A stretch of 64,000 nt of DNA, taken from Luteimonas mephitis DSM 12574 (GTDB lineage Bacteria > Pseudomonadota > Gammaproteobacteria > Xanthomonadales > Xanthomonadaceae). This document shows positions 56,511 to 64,000 of this stretch, one piece after another. The notes below the pieces were generated by a model. The model had not been told where the DNA came from. It was given only the letters and a program-made list of their open reading frames with translations, and ran no database searches. Position numbers and translations under genes: made by a program. The DNA lies in contig NZ_KE383816.1 of assembly GCF_000422305.1 (NCBI RefSeq), positions 360,566 through 424,565 on the forward strand. The letters are read 5' to 3'. How positions within the stretch are numbered: the stretch's first letter is position 1; each line of letters begins with the position of its first letter.

Positions 56511-56524
56511 CTGACCTGGATCAG
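56511..56524 (+). promoter_or_regulatory. Candidate CRP/FNR-family box
   Basis: CTGACCTGGATCAG is a 14-bp near-palindrome matching the TTGAC..GATCAA core of Anr/Dnr/FNR sites except at the symmetric outer base pair. It lies 59 bp before the DUF2249 gene, whose relatives are often controlled by oxygen or nitrogen-oxide regulators. Confidence 0.5.
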
Positions 56525-56582
56525 GGCGAGAGCGCGGGCAGGGTCGCAGGCTGGGGATCCCACCGTCTATCGGGAAACCACC

Positions 56583-56849
56583 ATGGCCGACCCTGCCACG
56601 ACATCCACCGCCTCCGCCTACACCCCGCATCCCTTCGACGCTCGCGGAATCGCACGCCGCTTCCGCCACTCGGCCATCTTCGGTGCACTCGGTGCGCTTG
56701 AGCCGGGTGAAGCCATGCGCTTCGTCAACGATCACGACCCGCTGCCGCTGCTCGACCAGCTGCGCAACCGCTTCGGGGACCATCTTGAAATCATCTACCG
56801 CCAACGTGAGCCGGGCGCGATCGTCATCGATTTCGTGGTCAAGGCCTGA
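56583..56849 (+). CDS. DUF2249 domain protein
   Basis: An 88-residue protein that is essentially one DUF2249 domain: FDARGIARRFRHSAIFGAL, LEPGEAMRFVNDHDPLPLL and GAIVIDFVVKA. These small TusA-like-fold proteins accompany hemerythrin, denitrification and nitric-oxide genes; their role is not established. It is alone on the plus strand between trpG and trpE, with a candidate FNR-type box upstream, which suggests regulation by oxygen limitation or NO. Confidence 0.82.
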   Translation: MADPATTSTASAYTPHPFDARGIARRFRHSAIFGALGALEPGEAMRFVNDHDPLPLLDQLRNRFGDHLEIIYRQREPGAIVIDFVVKA

Positions 56850-56974
56850 ACGGAGGCAACGGCACACGCGTCGCGCCCATGCCAACGACGGCGTGCAGTC
56901 GCCCATGCGGCATGCACGAAGAAGCCCCGGGGCGCGGCCAATGCCTGGCGCGTGGGCGAGCGAACGCTGGGCAC

Positions 56975-58489
56975 TCATAGACCACCCGCGGCCTGCGCCA
57001 CGGCGCGGAACAGCGCGCGGCCCTTGTTCATCGTTTCTTCCCACTCCTTCTCTGGATCCGAGTCATGGACGATGCCGGCGCCGGCCTGCACGTGCAGGCG
57101 GCCGCCCTGGATCACCGCGGTGCGGATGGCGATCGCCATGTCGGCGTCGCCGTGCCAGCCCAGGTAACCGACCGCGCCCGAGTACACGTTGCGTTTCACC
57201 GGTTCGAGCTCGCGGATGATCTCAAGCGCGCGGATCTTCGGCGCGCCACTCACCGTGCCGGCGGGAAACGCGGCGCGCAGCACGTCGACGTAGCCCAGAC
57301 CCTCGCGCAGCGTGCCGGTGACTTCGCTGACGATGTGCATGACGTGGCTGTAGCGCTCGACCACGAACTGCTCGCCGACCCGCACGCTGCCCGGCTCGGC
57401 GACGCGGCCGACGTCGTTGCGGCCCAGGTCGATCAGCATCAGGTGCTCGGCGCGCTCCTTGGGGTCGGCGAGCAGTTCGGCTTCCAGCGCGGCGTCTTCC
57501 TCCGGCGTCCTGCCGCGCGGGCGGGTGCCGGCGAGCGGACGTACGGTGACGGTGCCGCGTCCCGCAGCGTCGTACTGCAGGCGCGCGAGGATCTCCGGCG
57601 ACGCGCCCACCACCTGGGTGTCGCCGACGTCGAGGAAGTACATGTACGGCGAGGGATTGAGCGCCCGCAGCGCGCGGTAGACATCGACCGGACGCGCATG
57701 GAACGGCACGCTCAGCCGCTGCGACGGCACCACCTGGAACACGTCGCCGGCGCGGATGTACGCCTTGCACTTCTCCACCGCGGCGATGAAGCCCTCGCGG
57801 GTGAATCCGGACACGAAGTCGGCCTCGTCCAGCGCCGCCGGCTGCAGCATCTCCGGGTAGCCCGCGCCACCCTGGCGCAGGCGGTGCACCAGTTCGTCCA
57901 GGCGCCGGCTGGCGCGCGCCATCGCCTGCGGCTCGTGCGGATCGGCGTGCACGACCAGGTACAGCCGGCCCTTGAGGTTGTCGAACACCGCGACTTCCTC
58001 GCTGAGCATCAGCAGGATGTCGGGCGTGCCCAGTTCGTCGCGCGCATGCGTGACCGCGAAACGCGGCTCGATGTACTGGATGCTTTCGAAGCCGAACCAG
58101 CCGACCAGTCCGCCGGTGAACCCGGGCAGGCCGTCGACCTGCGGTACCGAATGCATCGAACGCAGCCGTTCGACCTCGGCCAGCGGATCGGCCACTTCGC
58201 GGGTTTCGACCACTTCGCCGTATTCGCGGACCGTGAGCGTGTTGCCATGGAAGGCGTACACGCGCCGCGCCGGCAGGCCGATGATCGAATGGCGGCCGAA
58301 GCGTTCGCCGCCCTCGACCGATTCGAACAGGTAGGTGTGCGGCCCGTCGGCGAGCTTGAGGTAGACCGACAGCGGCGTGTCGAGGTCGGACAACACCTCG
58401 CGCACCACCGGCACGCGGGTGTGTTTGCCGGGGCGGCAGGCGTCAGCGGCTTGCTGGCGTGGTGTTGCTGGCGATGCGGGCGTGGTCAC
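56975..58489 (-). CDS. trpE: Anthranilate synthase component I
   Basis: A 504-residue chorismate-binding enzyme: REVLSDLDTPLSVYLKLAD with the LxxS-type tryptophan site nearby, PSPYMYFLD, GTRPRGRTPEEDAALE, LIDLGRNDVGRV and GTVSGAPKIRALEII. It makes anthranilate from chorismate with TrpG and is normally inhibited by tryptophan. GTG 58489 is preferred because GAGGA lies nine nt upstream; ATG 58537 would add 16 residues. No leader peptide rich in Trp was recognised upstream. Confidence 0.95.
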   Translation of the reverse strand: MTTPASPATPRQQAADACRPGKHTRVPVVREVLSDLDTPLSVYLKLADGPHTYLFESVEGGERFGRHSIIGLPARRVYAFHGNTLTVREYGEVVETREVADPLAEVERLRSMHSVPQVDGLPGFTGGLVGWFGFESIQYIEPRFAVTHARDELGTPDILLMLSEEVAVFDNLKGRLYLVVHADPHEPQAMARASRRLDELVHRLRQGGAGYPEMLQPAALDEADFVSGFTREGFIAAVEKCKAYIRAGDVFQVVPSQRLSVPFHARPVDVYRALRALNPSPYMYFLDVGDTQVVGASPEILARLQYDAAGRGTVTVRPLAGTRPRGRTPEEDAALEAELLADPKERAEHLMLIDLGRNDVGRVAEPGSVRVGEQFVVERYSHVMHIVSEVTGTLREGLGYVDVLRAAFPAGTVSGAPKIRALEIIRELEPVKRNVYSGAVGYLGWHGDADMAIAIRTAVIQGGRLHVQAGAGIVHDSDPEKEWEETMNKGRALFRAVAQAAGGL

Positions 58490-58624
58490 GCGGCGTTTCC
58501 TCGGCGGACAGGCGGGTGGGGTCGACGGCGGCTGCAAGCCACCATCGCCAACCGTGGTCGGCGGAAACGCGGTGCGGGTGTGCCCGGAAGTCCATGGCCG
58601 CCACTGTAGCCGGTTCGTGCGCCA

Positions 58625-59560
58625 TCATGCCAGCGGCGCCAGCAGCGGGCTGTCCGCCGGCAGGTGCATGCGCACGCGGCCGGGCACGCATTCGATGTGG
58701 AAACGGTTCGACTCCACCGGCTCGCCGTCGAGGTTGAGCACCAGCGGCGCATCGGCCTCGATCTCCAGCCACGGCAGGCGCGCGCGGACCGCGACCTGGT
58801 CGAGCGCCACGTGCCTGCCGTCCTTGAGCAGGGTCGCCAGGGTGCTGCCGATCTCTCCCGACAGCTCCGGCACGATGGTGACGTCGAGCAGGCCGTCGTC
58901 GATCACGGCCTCCGGGCACAGCGCCTGCCCGCCGCCGGCCTGGCGTCCGTTGCCGACGCCCAGGGCGATGAAACCGCCGCGCCACTCGAAGCCGGGTCCG
59001 CGCATCCGCGCGTCGATCGGCTCGATGCGCCCGAGCCGGGCCATGCCGGTGACCAGGTAGGCGAGCCCACCGAGCAGCTTCTTCAATCCGTCGTGGGTTT
59101 CGACCGTGACCTGGGTGCCGAAACCACCGCTGGCGAGGTTCGCGGCCCAGTGCGTGGCGCCGTTGGCTTGCAGCCGCAGCAGGTCGATCGGGCGCGCGGC
59201 CTGCCCGTGGACGAGTTCCAGCGCGGCAAGCGCCTCCACGGGGATGCCGGCCGCAGTGGCGAAATCATTGGCCGTGCCCAGCGGCAGCAGCCCGAGGGCG
59301 GGCAGCGCATCGGCGGCTTTGTCGCGATGCGCGAGCGCGGCGGCCACCTCGCTCAGGGTGCCGTCGCCGCCCGCGGCGATGACGCCGTCGGTGCCGCGCC
59401 CGATCGCCTCGGCCACGTAGCGATCGGCATCGCCGGCCTCCCAGGTCACACGCACGTCCAGCACCACGTCGCGTCCGCGCATCACGTCCACGGCGTTGCG
59501 CACGGCGTCGTCGCCCGCGGACTTGCCGTTGAGGATCAGGCACCAGCGTGGTGGCGTCAT
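58625..59560 (-). CDS. Diacylglycerol/lipid kinase (YegS-like)
   Basis: A 311-residue DAGK-catalytic family kinase with the nucleotide motif [24 protein letters not shown] and [20 protein letters not shown]. YegS-like enzymes phosphorylate diacylglycerol, phosphatidylglycerol or related lipids at the membrane. ATG 59560 gives the family N-terminus ([16 protein letters not shown]). It stands between trpE and rpe on the same strand with gaps on both sides. Confidence 0.88.
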   Translation of the reverse strand: MTPPRWCLILNGKSAGDDAVRNAVDVMRGRDVVLDVRVTWEAGDADRYVAEAIGRGTDGVIAAGGDGTLSEVAAALAHRDKAADALPALGLLPLGTANDFATAAGIPVEALAALELVHGQAARPIDLLRLQANGATHWAANLASGGFGTQVTVETHDGLKKLLGGLAYLVTGMARLGRIEPIDARMRGPGFEWRGGFIALGVGNGRQAGGGQALCPEAVIDDGLLDVTIVPELSGEIGSTLATLLKDGRHVALDQVAVRARLPWLEIEADAPLVLNLDGEPVESNRFHIECVPGRVRMHLPADSPLLAPLA

Positions 59561-59775
59561 CGTGCGGCCGGATCTGTCGGGACGCACACGCTAGCAGCGC
59601 AGGGTCTGCGGCACGTGAACCGCCCGTGCCGCTGCAGGTGTCGGGCATGGAAGGCCACGGCAAGGATGGGCGGCGGAGGCGGGATTGCCTCCTTCCTCCC
59701 AGGGCAGCGGCATGCCAGGTGCGTATCGGTCTTCCCCACTCGGTGCCGCTGCCAGGCGACAGCGGCGGCCAGGGC

Positions 59776-60447
59776 TCAGCGGACCGACGACACCGCGTCG
59801 CGCATCTGCATGATCACCTTGCGGTAATCGGCATGGCCGAAGATCGCCGAGCCGGCGACGAAGGTGTCAGCGCCGGCTTTCGCGATGGCGGCGATGTTGT
59901 CCGGCTTGACCCCGCCGTCGACCTCCAGCCGGATCGCCTTGCCCGTCGCGTCGATGCGCCCGCGCACCTGTTCGATCTTGCGCAGCGTGGAGTCGATGAA
60001 GCTTTGTCCGCCGAAGCCGGGGTTGACCGACATCAGCAGCACCATGTCGAGGTCTTCGATCACGTAGTCGAGCACGTCCAGCGACGTGGCCGGGTTGAGC
60101 ACCAGCCCGGCGCGGCAGCCTTCCGACTTGATCAGCTGGATCGTGCGGTGCACGTGGCGGCTGGCTTCGGGATGGAAGCTGATGTCGGTGGCGCCTGCCT
60201 TCGCGAAGTCGGGAATGATCCGGTCGACCGGTTCGACCATCAGGTGCACGTCGATCGGCGCGGCCACGCCATGCTTGCGCAGCGCTTCGCAGACCAGCGG
60301 GCCGATGGTCAGGTTGGGCACGTAATGGTTGTCCATCACGTCGAAATGCACCCAGTCGGCGCCGGCCTTGAGGACGTTGTCGACCTCCTCGCCGAGGCGC
60401 GCGAAATCGGCGGACAGGATCGAGGGTGCGATGACGGTGGGTTGCAT
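59776..60447 (-). CDS. rpe: Ribulose-phosphate 3-epimerase
   Basis: A 223-residue TIM barrel with [32 protein letters not shown] (metal ligands), [14 protein letters not shown] and [10 protein letters not shown]. It interconverts ribulose 5-phosphate and xylulose 5-phosphate in the pentose phosphate pathway. In relatives rpe sits near trpE, as here. It follows the DnaJ-domain gene by 25 bp. Confidence 0.97.
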   Translation of the reverse strand: MQPTVIAPSILSADFARLGEEVDNVLKAGADWVHFDVMDNHYVPNLTIGPLVCEALRKHGVAAPIDVHLMVEPVDRIIPDFAKAGATDISFHPEASRHVHRTIQLIKSEGCRAGLVLNPATSLDVLDYVIEDLDMVLLMSVNPGFGGQSFIDSTLRKIEQVRGRIDATGKAIRLEVDGGVKPDNIAAIAKAGADTFVAGSAIFGHADYRKVIMQMRDAVSSVR

Positions 60448-60472
60448 GCCGGCTCCGGGTCGATGCGCGCGC

Positions 60473-60799
60473 TCAGCGCTTGCGCAGGGTCTTGATGCGG
60501 TCGTAGGCGGCGTTGATCTCGCGCGCCCTGGCCTCGGCCTGGCGGCGCAGTTCGTCGGCGACGCCGCTGAGCTTGTCGGGGTGGTACTGGGTGATCAGGC
60601 GGCGATAGGCGAGGTCGACCTCGGCGTCGCTGGCCTCGTCGGTCAGGCCGAGCACGCGCCAGGGATTCTCGCGCGGGCCGCGGAACCAGTCCGCGTCGAA
60701 CGCGTGGCCCAGCAGCAGGCCGATCAGGCCACCGGCCGGGTGGCGCAGCAGCAGCCAGCCCGCGATGAAGCCCAGCAATTTTCCGTACCAGCGATTCAT
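60473..60799 (-). CDS. Membrane-anchored J-domain protein
   Basis: A 108-residue protein: an N-terminal hydrophobic helix ([24 protein letters not shown]) followed by a C-terminal J-domain with the HPD motif in ITQYHPDKL. The layout resembles a shortened DjlA in which the central region is missing. It would recruit DnaK to the inner-membrane surface. It precedes rpe on the same strand. Length is short but both parts are complete. Confidence 0.85.
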   Translation of the reverse strand: MNRWYGKLLGFIAGWLLLRHPAGGLIGLLLGHAFDADWFRGPRENPWRVLGLTDEASDAEVDLAYRRLITQYHPDKLSGVADELRRQAEARAREINAAYDRIKTLRKR

Positions 60800-61061
60800 G
60801 GGCGAATTCTAGGGCATGCATCGGGCTGCAAGCGGTTTCGCGCCGAAGTCCGCAGCCTCAGTTGGAAACGGGCGCCTGCGCGCGCTCGGCTTCCGCCTTT
60901 TTCGAACGCCGGGAGACGGCGCCCGGCTGACGGAGGGCCCGCGTGGCGCGATGCACGCCAGGCGCCGGCCCGCCCGCTCTTTCACGGGGTGAAGCGCGGC
61001 GAACGCGCGCCCTGCCGTGCATCGCTACAATGCCGGTCCGACGGCTGCCGAACGATCATCG
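60800..61061. other. Intergenic region before purC
   Basis: 262 bp without a gene. TACAAT at 61026-61031 is a good -10 candidate for purC, 31 bp before its start; no -35 matches well. A GGCGCC-rich stretch may form hairpins but no defined riboswitch or PurR site was recognised. Confidence 0.4.
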
Positions 61062-61970
61062 ATGGCAACGACCCTGCTTGAAGCGGACCTCCCCGGCCTC
61101 CACCTGCGCCATCGCGGCAAGGTCCGCGACGTGTTCGACCTGCCCGACGACGGCGGCGACCCGAGGCTGTTGATGGTCGCCAGCGACCGCCTCAGCGCCT
61201 TCGACGTGGTGCTGCCCGACCCGATCCCGGGCAAGGGCGAGATGCTGTGCCAGATCAGCAACTTCTGGTTCGACAAGACCGCGCACATCGTCGCCAACCA
61301 CCTGACCGGCATCGATGTCGCATCCGTATTGCCGGCCGGCGTCGACCCGGCGCTGTACGCACGGCGTTCCGTCGTCACCCGCCGGCTCAAGCCGGTGCCG
61401 GTGGAAGCCATCGCGCGCGGCTACCTGATCGGCAGCGGCTGGAAGGACTACCAGCGCACCGGCCGCGTCAGCGGCATCACCCTGCCCGACGGCCTGCGCC
61501 AGGCCCAGCAACTGCCGCAGGCGGTGTTCACGCCCTCGACCAAGGCCGCGGTCGGCGACCACGACGAGAACATCGACTTCGACACCATGGTCCGCGGCAT
61601 CGGCGCCGAACTCGCCGAGCAGGTGCGCGACGCGACGCTGCGGCTGTACGCGTTCGCCGCCGACCACGCCGCGCAGCGCGGGATCATCCTGGCCGACACC
61701 AAGTTCGAATTCGGCACCGACGCCGACGGCCGCCTGTACGTGATGGACGAAATGCTCACGCCCGACTCGTCGCGCTACTGGCCGGCCGACGAGTACGAAG
61801 TCGGCACCAGTCCGCCGAGCTACGACAAGCAGTTCGTGCGCGACTACCTGGAAACGCTGGACTGGAACAAGACCGCGCCAGGGCCGCGGCTGCCGGCCGA
61901 GGTCATCGACCGCACCCGCGCCAAGTACGCCGAGGCGCTGCAGAAGCTGGCGGGCATCTCGATCGACTGA
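61062..61970 (+). CDS. purC: Phosphoribosylaminoimidazole-succinocarboxamide synthase
   Basis: A 302-residue SAICAR synthetase of the longer, yeast-like type: [48 protein letters not shown] and [17 protein letters not shown]. It joins CAIR and aspartate in purine synthesis. ATG 61062 matches the family; a further 45 nt upstream are open. It stands alone on the plus strand. Confidence 0.96.
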   Translation: MATTLLEADLPGLHLRHRGKVRDVFDLPDDGGDPRLLMVASDRLSAFDVVLPDPIPGKGEMLCQISNFWFDKTAHIVANHLTGIDVASVLPAGVDPALYARRSVVTRRLKPVPVEAIARGYLIGSGWKDYQRTGRVSGITLPDGLRQAQQLPQAVFTPSTKAAVGDHDENIDFDTMVRGIGAELAEQVRDATLRLYAFAADHAAQRGIILADTKFEFGTDADGRLYVMDEMLTPDSSRYWPADEYEVGTSPPSYDKQFVRDYLETLDWNKTAPGPRLPAEVIDRTRAKYAEALQKLAGISID

Positions 61971-62274
61971 CCCTGCTGCTGCCGGACCCGTCCGCACCGC
62001 CTGGGGCAACCCGCGCGGCGATTGTCGACGCACGGCCACGACTGCCGGACGCGTCCGTTGTCGCGATCGATGTCGCGAAACGTGACACGAATCCCCTCGC
62101 TGGCACGCGCAACCGATTGTTGGCCCGGCGGCGCCAGCCTAAGATGCCCCGGCAGGCGCATCTTTCCGCAGGGCATGGACCAGCCCCGCCGCCTGTACGA
62201 CACCGATGCTCCAGGGCTGCGCGGATAAGCGCACCGGGCCGGTGTCCATCTCCAGCCGGACAAGGACAGCAGGC
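61971..62274 (+). promoter_or_regulatory. 304-bp gap with sigma-70 promoter for the lipoprotein gene
   Basis: No gene seen. TTGTTG at 62117-62122 and TAAGAT at 62140-62145 are 17 bp apart and give a start site near 62152, about 120 nt before the lipoprotein ATG. The long leader holds GC-rich inverted segments of no known class. Confidence 0.55.
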
Positions 62275-63216
62275 ATGACCCATGGAAAGTTCGCACTCCT
62301 GGCATTGACGCTCTTCCTCGTCGGCGCCTGCACCGCCGGCGCGCCCGACGCTTCGAGTGCCACCACACCGCCAAACGACACGGCCGCGCCATCGCGAACG
62401 GCCGGCGCGCCCGCGCCTTCGACACGACAGGATGTTCCGAGCATGCCCGACGACCTGCACACCACGCCCGCGATCACGCCGCCGGCGCCCGACAGCGTGC
62501 TGTACTTCATCTTCCAGAAGGACGGCGATGGCGCCCTGGCGTACGAGGTGGAGAACGGCAGCTGGGCACACTACTGGTATGGCTACCCGTTCGAATTGGG
62601 GGGCAAGCGGTACTTCACCGGCTTTGCCTACCAGACGCCCGCCAAATACGGGAATCCGGACGAAACGCAGTATCCGGGGCCGGACGCAAAGGTCACGATC
62701 GCGCAGGCGACCTACGTGTTCGCTCCCGCGGATGCCGCGAAGCCCTGGGTGTTCGAGGGTGCCGAGCGCCATGTCGGCGAATTCGGCGGCTACGAGAAAG
62801 CCAATTCCGTCGATGAGACTCGCAAGCCGCACAGCTACACCACCCCCGGCGGCAAGCGGCTGCTGGCGGTTCCGACCTGGTCGCTCGAATCCGGAACGCG
62901 GCTGGCGTCCTTCGATGTGCTCGTGTTCAACCCCGGCGAGCTGCAGCAGGTCGACGACACGCACTGGACGTACCTGGGCAACATCGGCGCCGGCGAAGAC
63001 AACAGCGCGGCCTGCGATGACGACGCAGGCCCCCTGCCATGCGCCAGGAGCACCGGCACGCTCGAATTCGTTGCCGACGACGGCAACGACCTGCCGCTGA
63101 TCCGCGTCGCGATGCACGGCGCCAGCATCGGCAACGACGGCAAGCTCCGCACGCTCGACGGCGAAGCCCTCGACTATCGCTACGACGCCGCCCGGAAACA
63201 GTACCAGCCGCAGTAA
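62275..63216 (+). CDS. Lipoprotein, possible immunity protein
   Basis: A 313-residue protein with a lipoprotein signal (KFALLALTLFLVGAC, lipobox VGAC at residues 16-19), a 50-residue low-complexity Ala/Pro/Ser/Thr linker, and a soluble domain with many aromatic residues (SWAHYWYGYPFELGGKRYF) and a cysteine pair. No known family. It lies 110 bp upstream of a signal-less lytic-transglycosylase-like gene on the same strand. In xanthomonads T4SS killing effectors are often preceded by a lipoprotein immunity gene; this arrangement is the reason for the suggestion, which remains inference. Confidence 0.7.
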   Translation: MTHGKFALLALTLFLVGACTAGAPDASSATTPPNDTAAPSRTAGAPAPSTRQDVPSMPDDLHTTPAITPPAPDSVLYFIFQKDGDGALAYEVENGSWAHYWYGYPFELGGKRYFTGFAYQTPAKYGNPDETQYPGPDAKVTIAQATYVFAPADAAKPWVFEGAERHVGEFGGYEKANSVDETRKPHSYTTPGGKRLLAVPTWSLESGTRLASFDVLVFNPGELQQVDDTHWTYLGNIGAGEDNSAACDDDAGPLPCARSTGTLEFVADDGNDLPLIRVAMHGASIGNDGKLRTLDGEALDYRYDAARKQYQPQ

Positions 63217-63326
63217 GCCAGATCGGTTGACCGATCAAGGAAGGCCCAAGGACGGGCCCGGTTGACCACGCACGGCAGCAATGCCGTCCCTCAACCCGAC
63301 GCACCTCAATCCAAGGGAATGAACCG

Positions 63327-64000
63327 ATGGCACGCGATTACAGCAAGACGGAAGTGCTCGACATCATCGAGCGCGAGGCGAACGAGCGCGGGATCCCACG
63401 CGACGACTTCATGCGGTTCGCCTACATCGAGACCGGCGGCACGTTCGACGAACAGGCGTCGCGCGGACCGCGTGGCGCGAAGGGCCTGTTCCAGTTCGTC
63501 CCCTCGACCGCCGGCGCCTATGGCATCCGCGGCCGCGAGCTGGACCCGGTGGCGAACACCGACGCCGCGGCGCGCCTGTACCTGGACAACCGCCAGGCGC
63601 TGGTCAACCGCCACGAGCGCGACGGCCGTCCCTACCTGTCCGGCAAGCCGGAACCCGACGGCCTGGACATGTACATCGCCCACCAGCAGGGCGGCGCGGG
63701 CTACCGTTCGATCCAGACCGCGATCGCGACCGGCCAGTTCGGCCGCGACGACACCCGCGCGAACATCCTCAACAACGTCAGCGCGCGCGACCTGGAGGCG
63801 GTCACCGGGCAACGGTACGCCGAGTTCTCGCGGATGTCGGACCGCGACATGGCCACCACCTTCGCCCACTACTGGGAGGTGAAGTTCGACCGCGTCCGCA
63901 TCCCGGAGAAGGGCATCGAACCGGTCGCGCAGGCAACGCAGCCGGACCAGTCGACGCCACAGCCGCAGCCGCAGCCGCAGCCGCAGCCGCACGACATCGT
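63327..64000 (+). CDS. Lytic-transglycosylase-like protein, partial; candidate T4SS effector
   Basis: The first 224 residues of a protein that leaves the window. No signal peptide (MARDYSKTEVLDIIERE). Residues 25-125 resemble an SLT/lysozyme-like fold: catalytic glutamate E35 in FAYIETGGTFDE and AKGLFQFVPSTAGAYGI. The visible end is a Gln/Pro repeat (PQPQPQPQPQ) encoded by a CAGCCG hexamer run. Signal-less peptidoglycan hydrolases with a Pro/Gln linker and a C-terminal XVIPCD domain are the typical Xanthomonas-type T4SS antibacterial effectors. The C-terminal domain is not visible, so this is not confirmed. A phage-like or housekeeping murein enzyme is the alternative. Confidence 0.72.
   Translation, partial: MARDYSKTEVLDIIEREANERGIPRDDFMRFAYIETGGTFDEQASRGPRGAKGLFQFVPSTAGAYGIRGRELDPVANTDAAARLYLDNRQALVNRHERDGRPYLSGKPEPDGLDMYIAHQQGGAGYRSIQTAIATGQFGRDDTRANILNNVSARDLEAVTGQRYAEFSRMSDRDMATTFAHYWEVKFDRVRIPEKGIEPVAQATQPDQSTPQPQPQPQPQPHDI

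Overview
The window reads as a chromosomal segment of a high-GC gammaproteobacterium of the Xanthomonadaceae/Lysobacteraceae (Lysobacter, Luteimonas, Thermomonas or Xanthomonas-like). Reasons: a Clp-type CRP homologue nearly identical in layout to Xanthomonas Clp, the polysaccharide locus sitting between etfA and metB as in xanthomonads, family-typical REP palindromes beginning GTAGGAGCG, pilU, and a likely type IV secretion effector pair at the right end. No genus can be fixed from the sequence alone.

Layout. 1-1392: etfB (partial) and etfA. 1389-32733: a large surface-polysaccharide (LPS O-antigen) locus. Its left arm (+ strand, 1389-8522) has a GT4, a flippase-like membrane protein, a SAM methyltransferase, a polyprenyl-phosphate-type GT2, a DUF2142 membrane protein and small exported proteins. 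A two-domain GT2 (minus) and the sulfate-activation genes cysD-cysNC (plus) follow. The right arm (all minus, 32733 down to 14085) starts with the ABC exporter wzm-wzt. It continues with a methyltransferase/P-loop kinase, four proteins sharing an FD..YL..NPDV repeat, a CDP-glycerol pathway (TagD-like plus RgpF/TagF-like fusion), two sulfotransferases, and a decoration cassette: GT2, two 4-TM EamA/SMR proteins, a left-handed beta-helix acetyltransferase, a WecE-like aminotransferase and a GT39-like membrane protein. Inference: an ABC-transporter-exported O-polysaccharide carrying sulfate, glycerol phosphate and an N-acylated amino-deoxyhexose, capped by a methyl/phosphate terminator.

32730-47250 is mostly housekeeping: metB and cbs, a DUF465 protein next to a candidate noncoding RNA, a DUF4398 lipoprotein pair, pilU, maiA and fah, a 2OG-Fe dioxygenase, tRNA-Gln(CTG), rpsI-rplM, coq7, a guanidinium exporter behind a guanidine-II riboswitch with a transcription terminator, speD, clp, a GNAT and a HAD hydrolase.

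47250-58489 is a trp gene region (trpE, trpG, trpD, trpC, all minus) split by a cyanophycin block: cphB, cphA and a third Mur-ligase-type gene. The Mur ligase gene carries, in frame, a DUF559 endonuclease module bracketed by about 48-bp inverted repeats; this is the most unusual single structure here. A heptamer tandem repeat abuts the trpD start. 58625-61970 holds a YegS-like lipid kinase, rpe, a DnaJ-domain membrane protein and purC. 62275-64000 holds a lipoprotein and a signal-less lytic-transglycosylase-like protein that resembles a T4SS immunity/effector pair; the second gene runs off the window.
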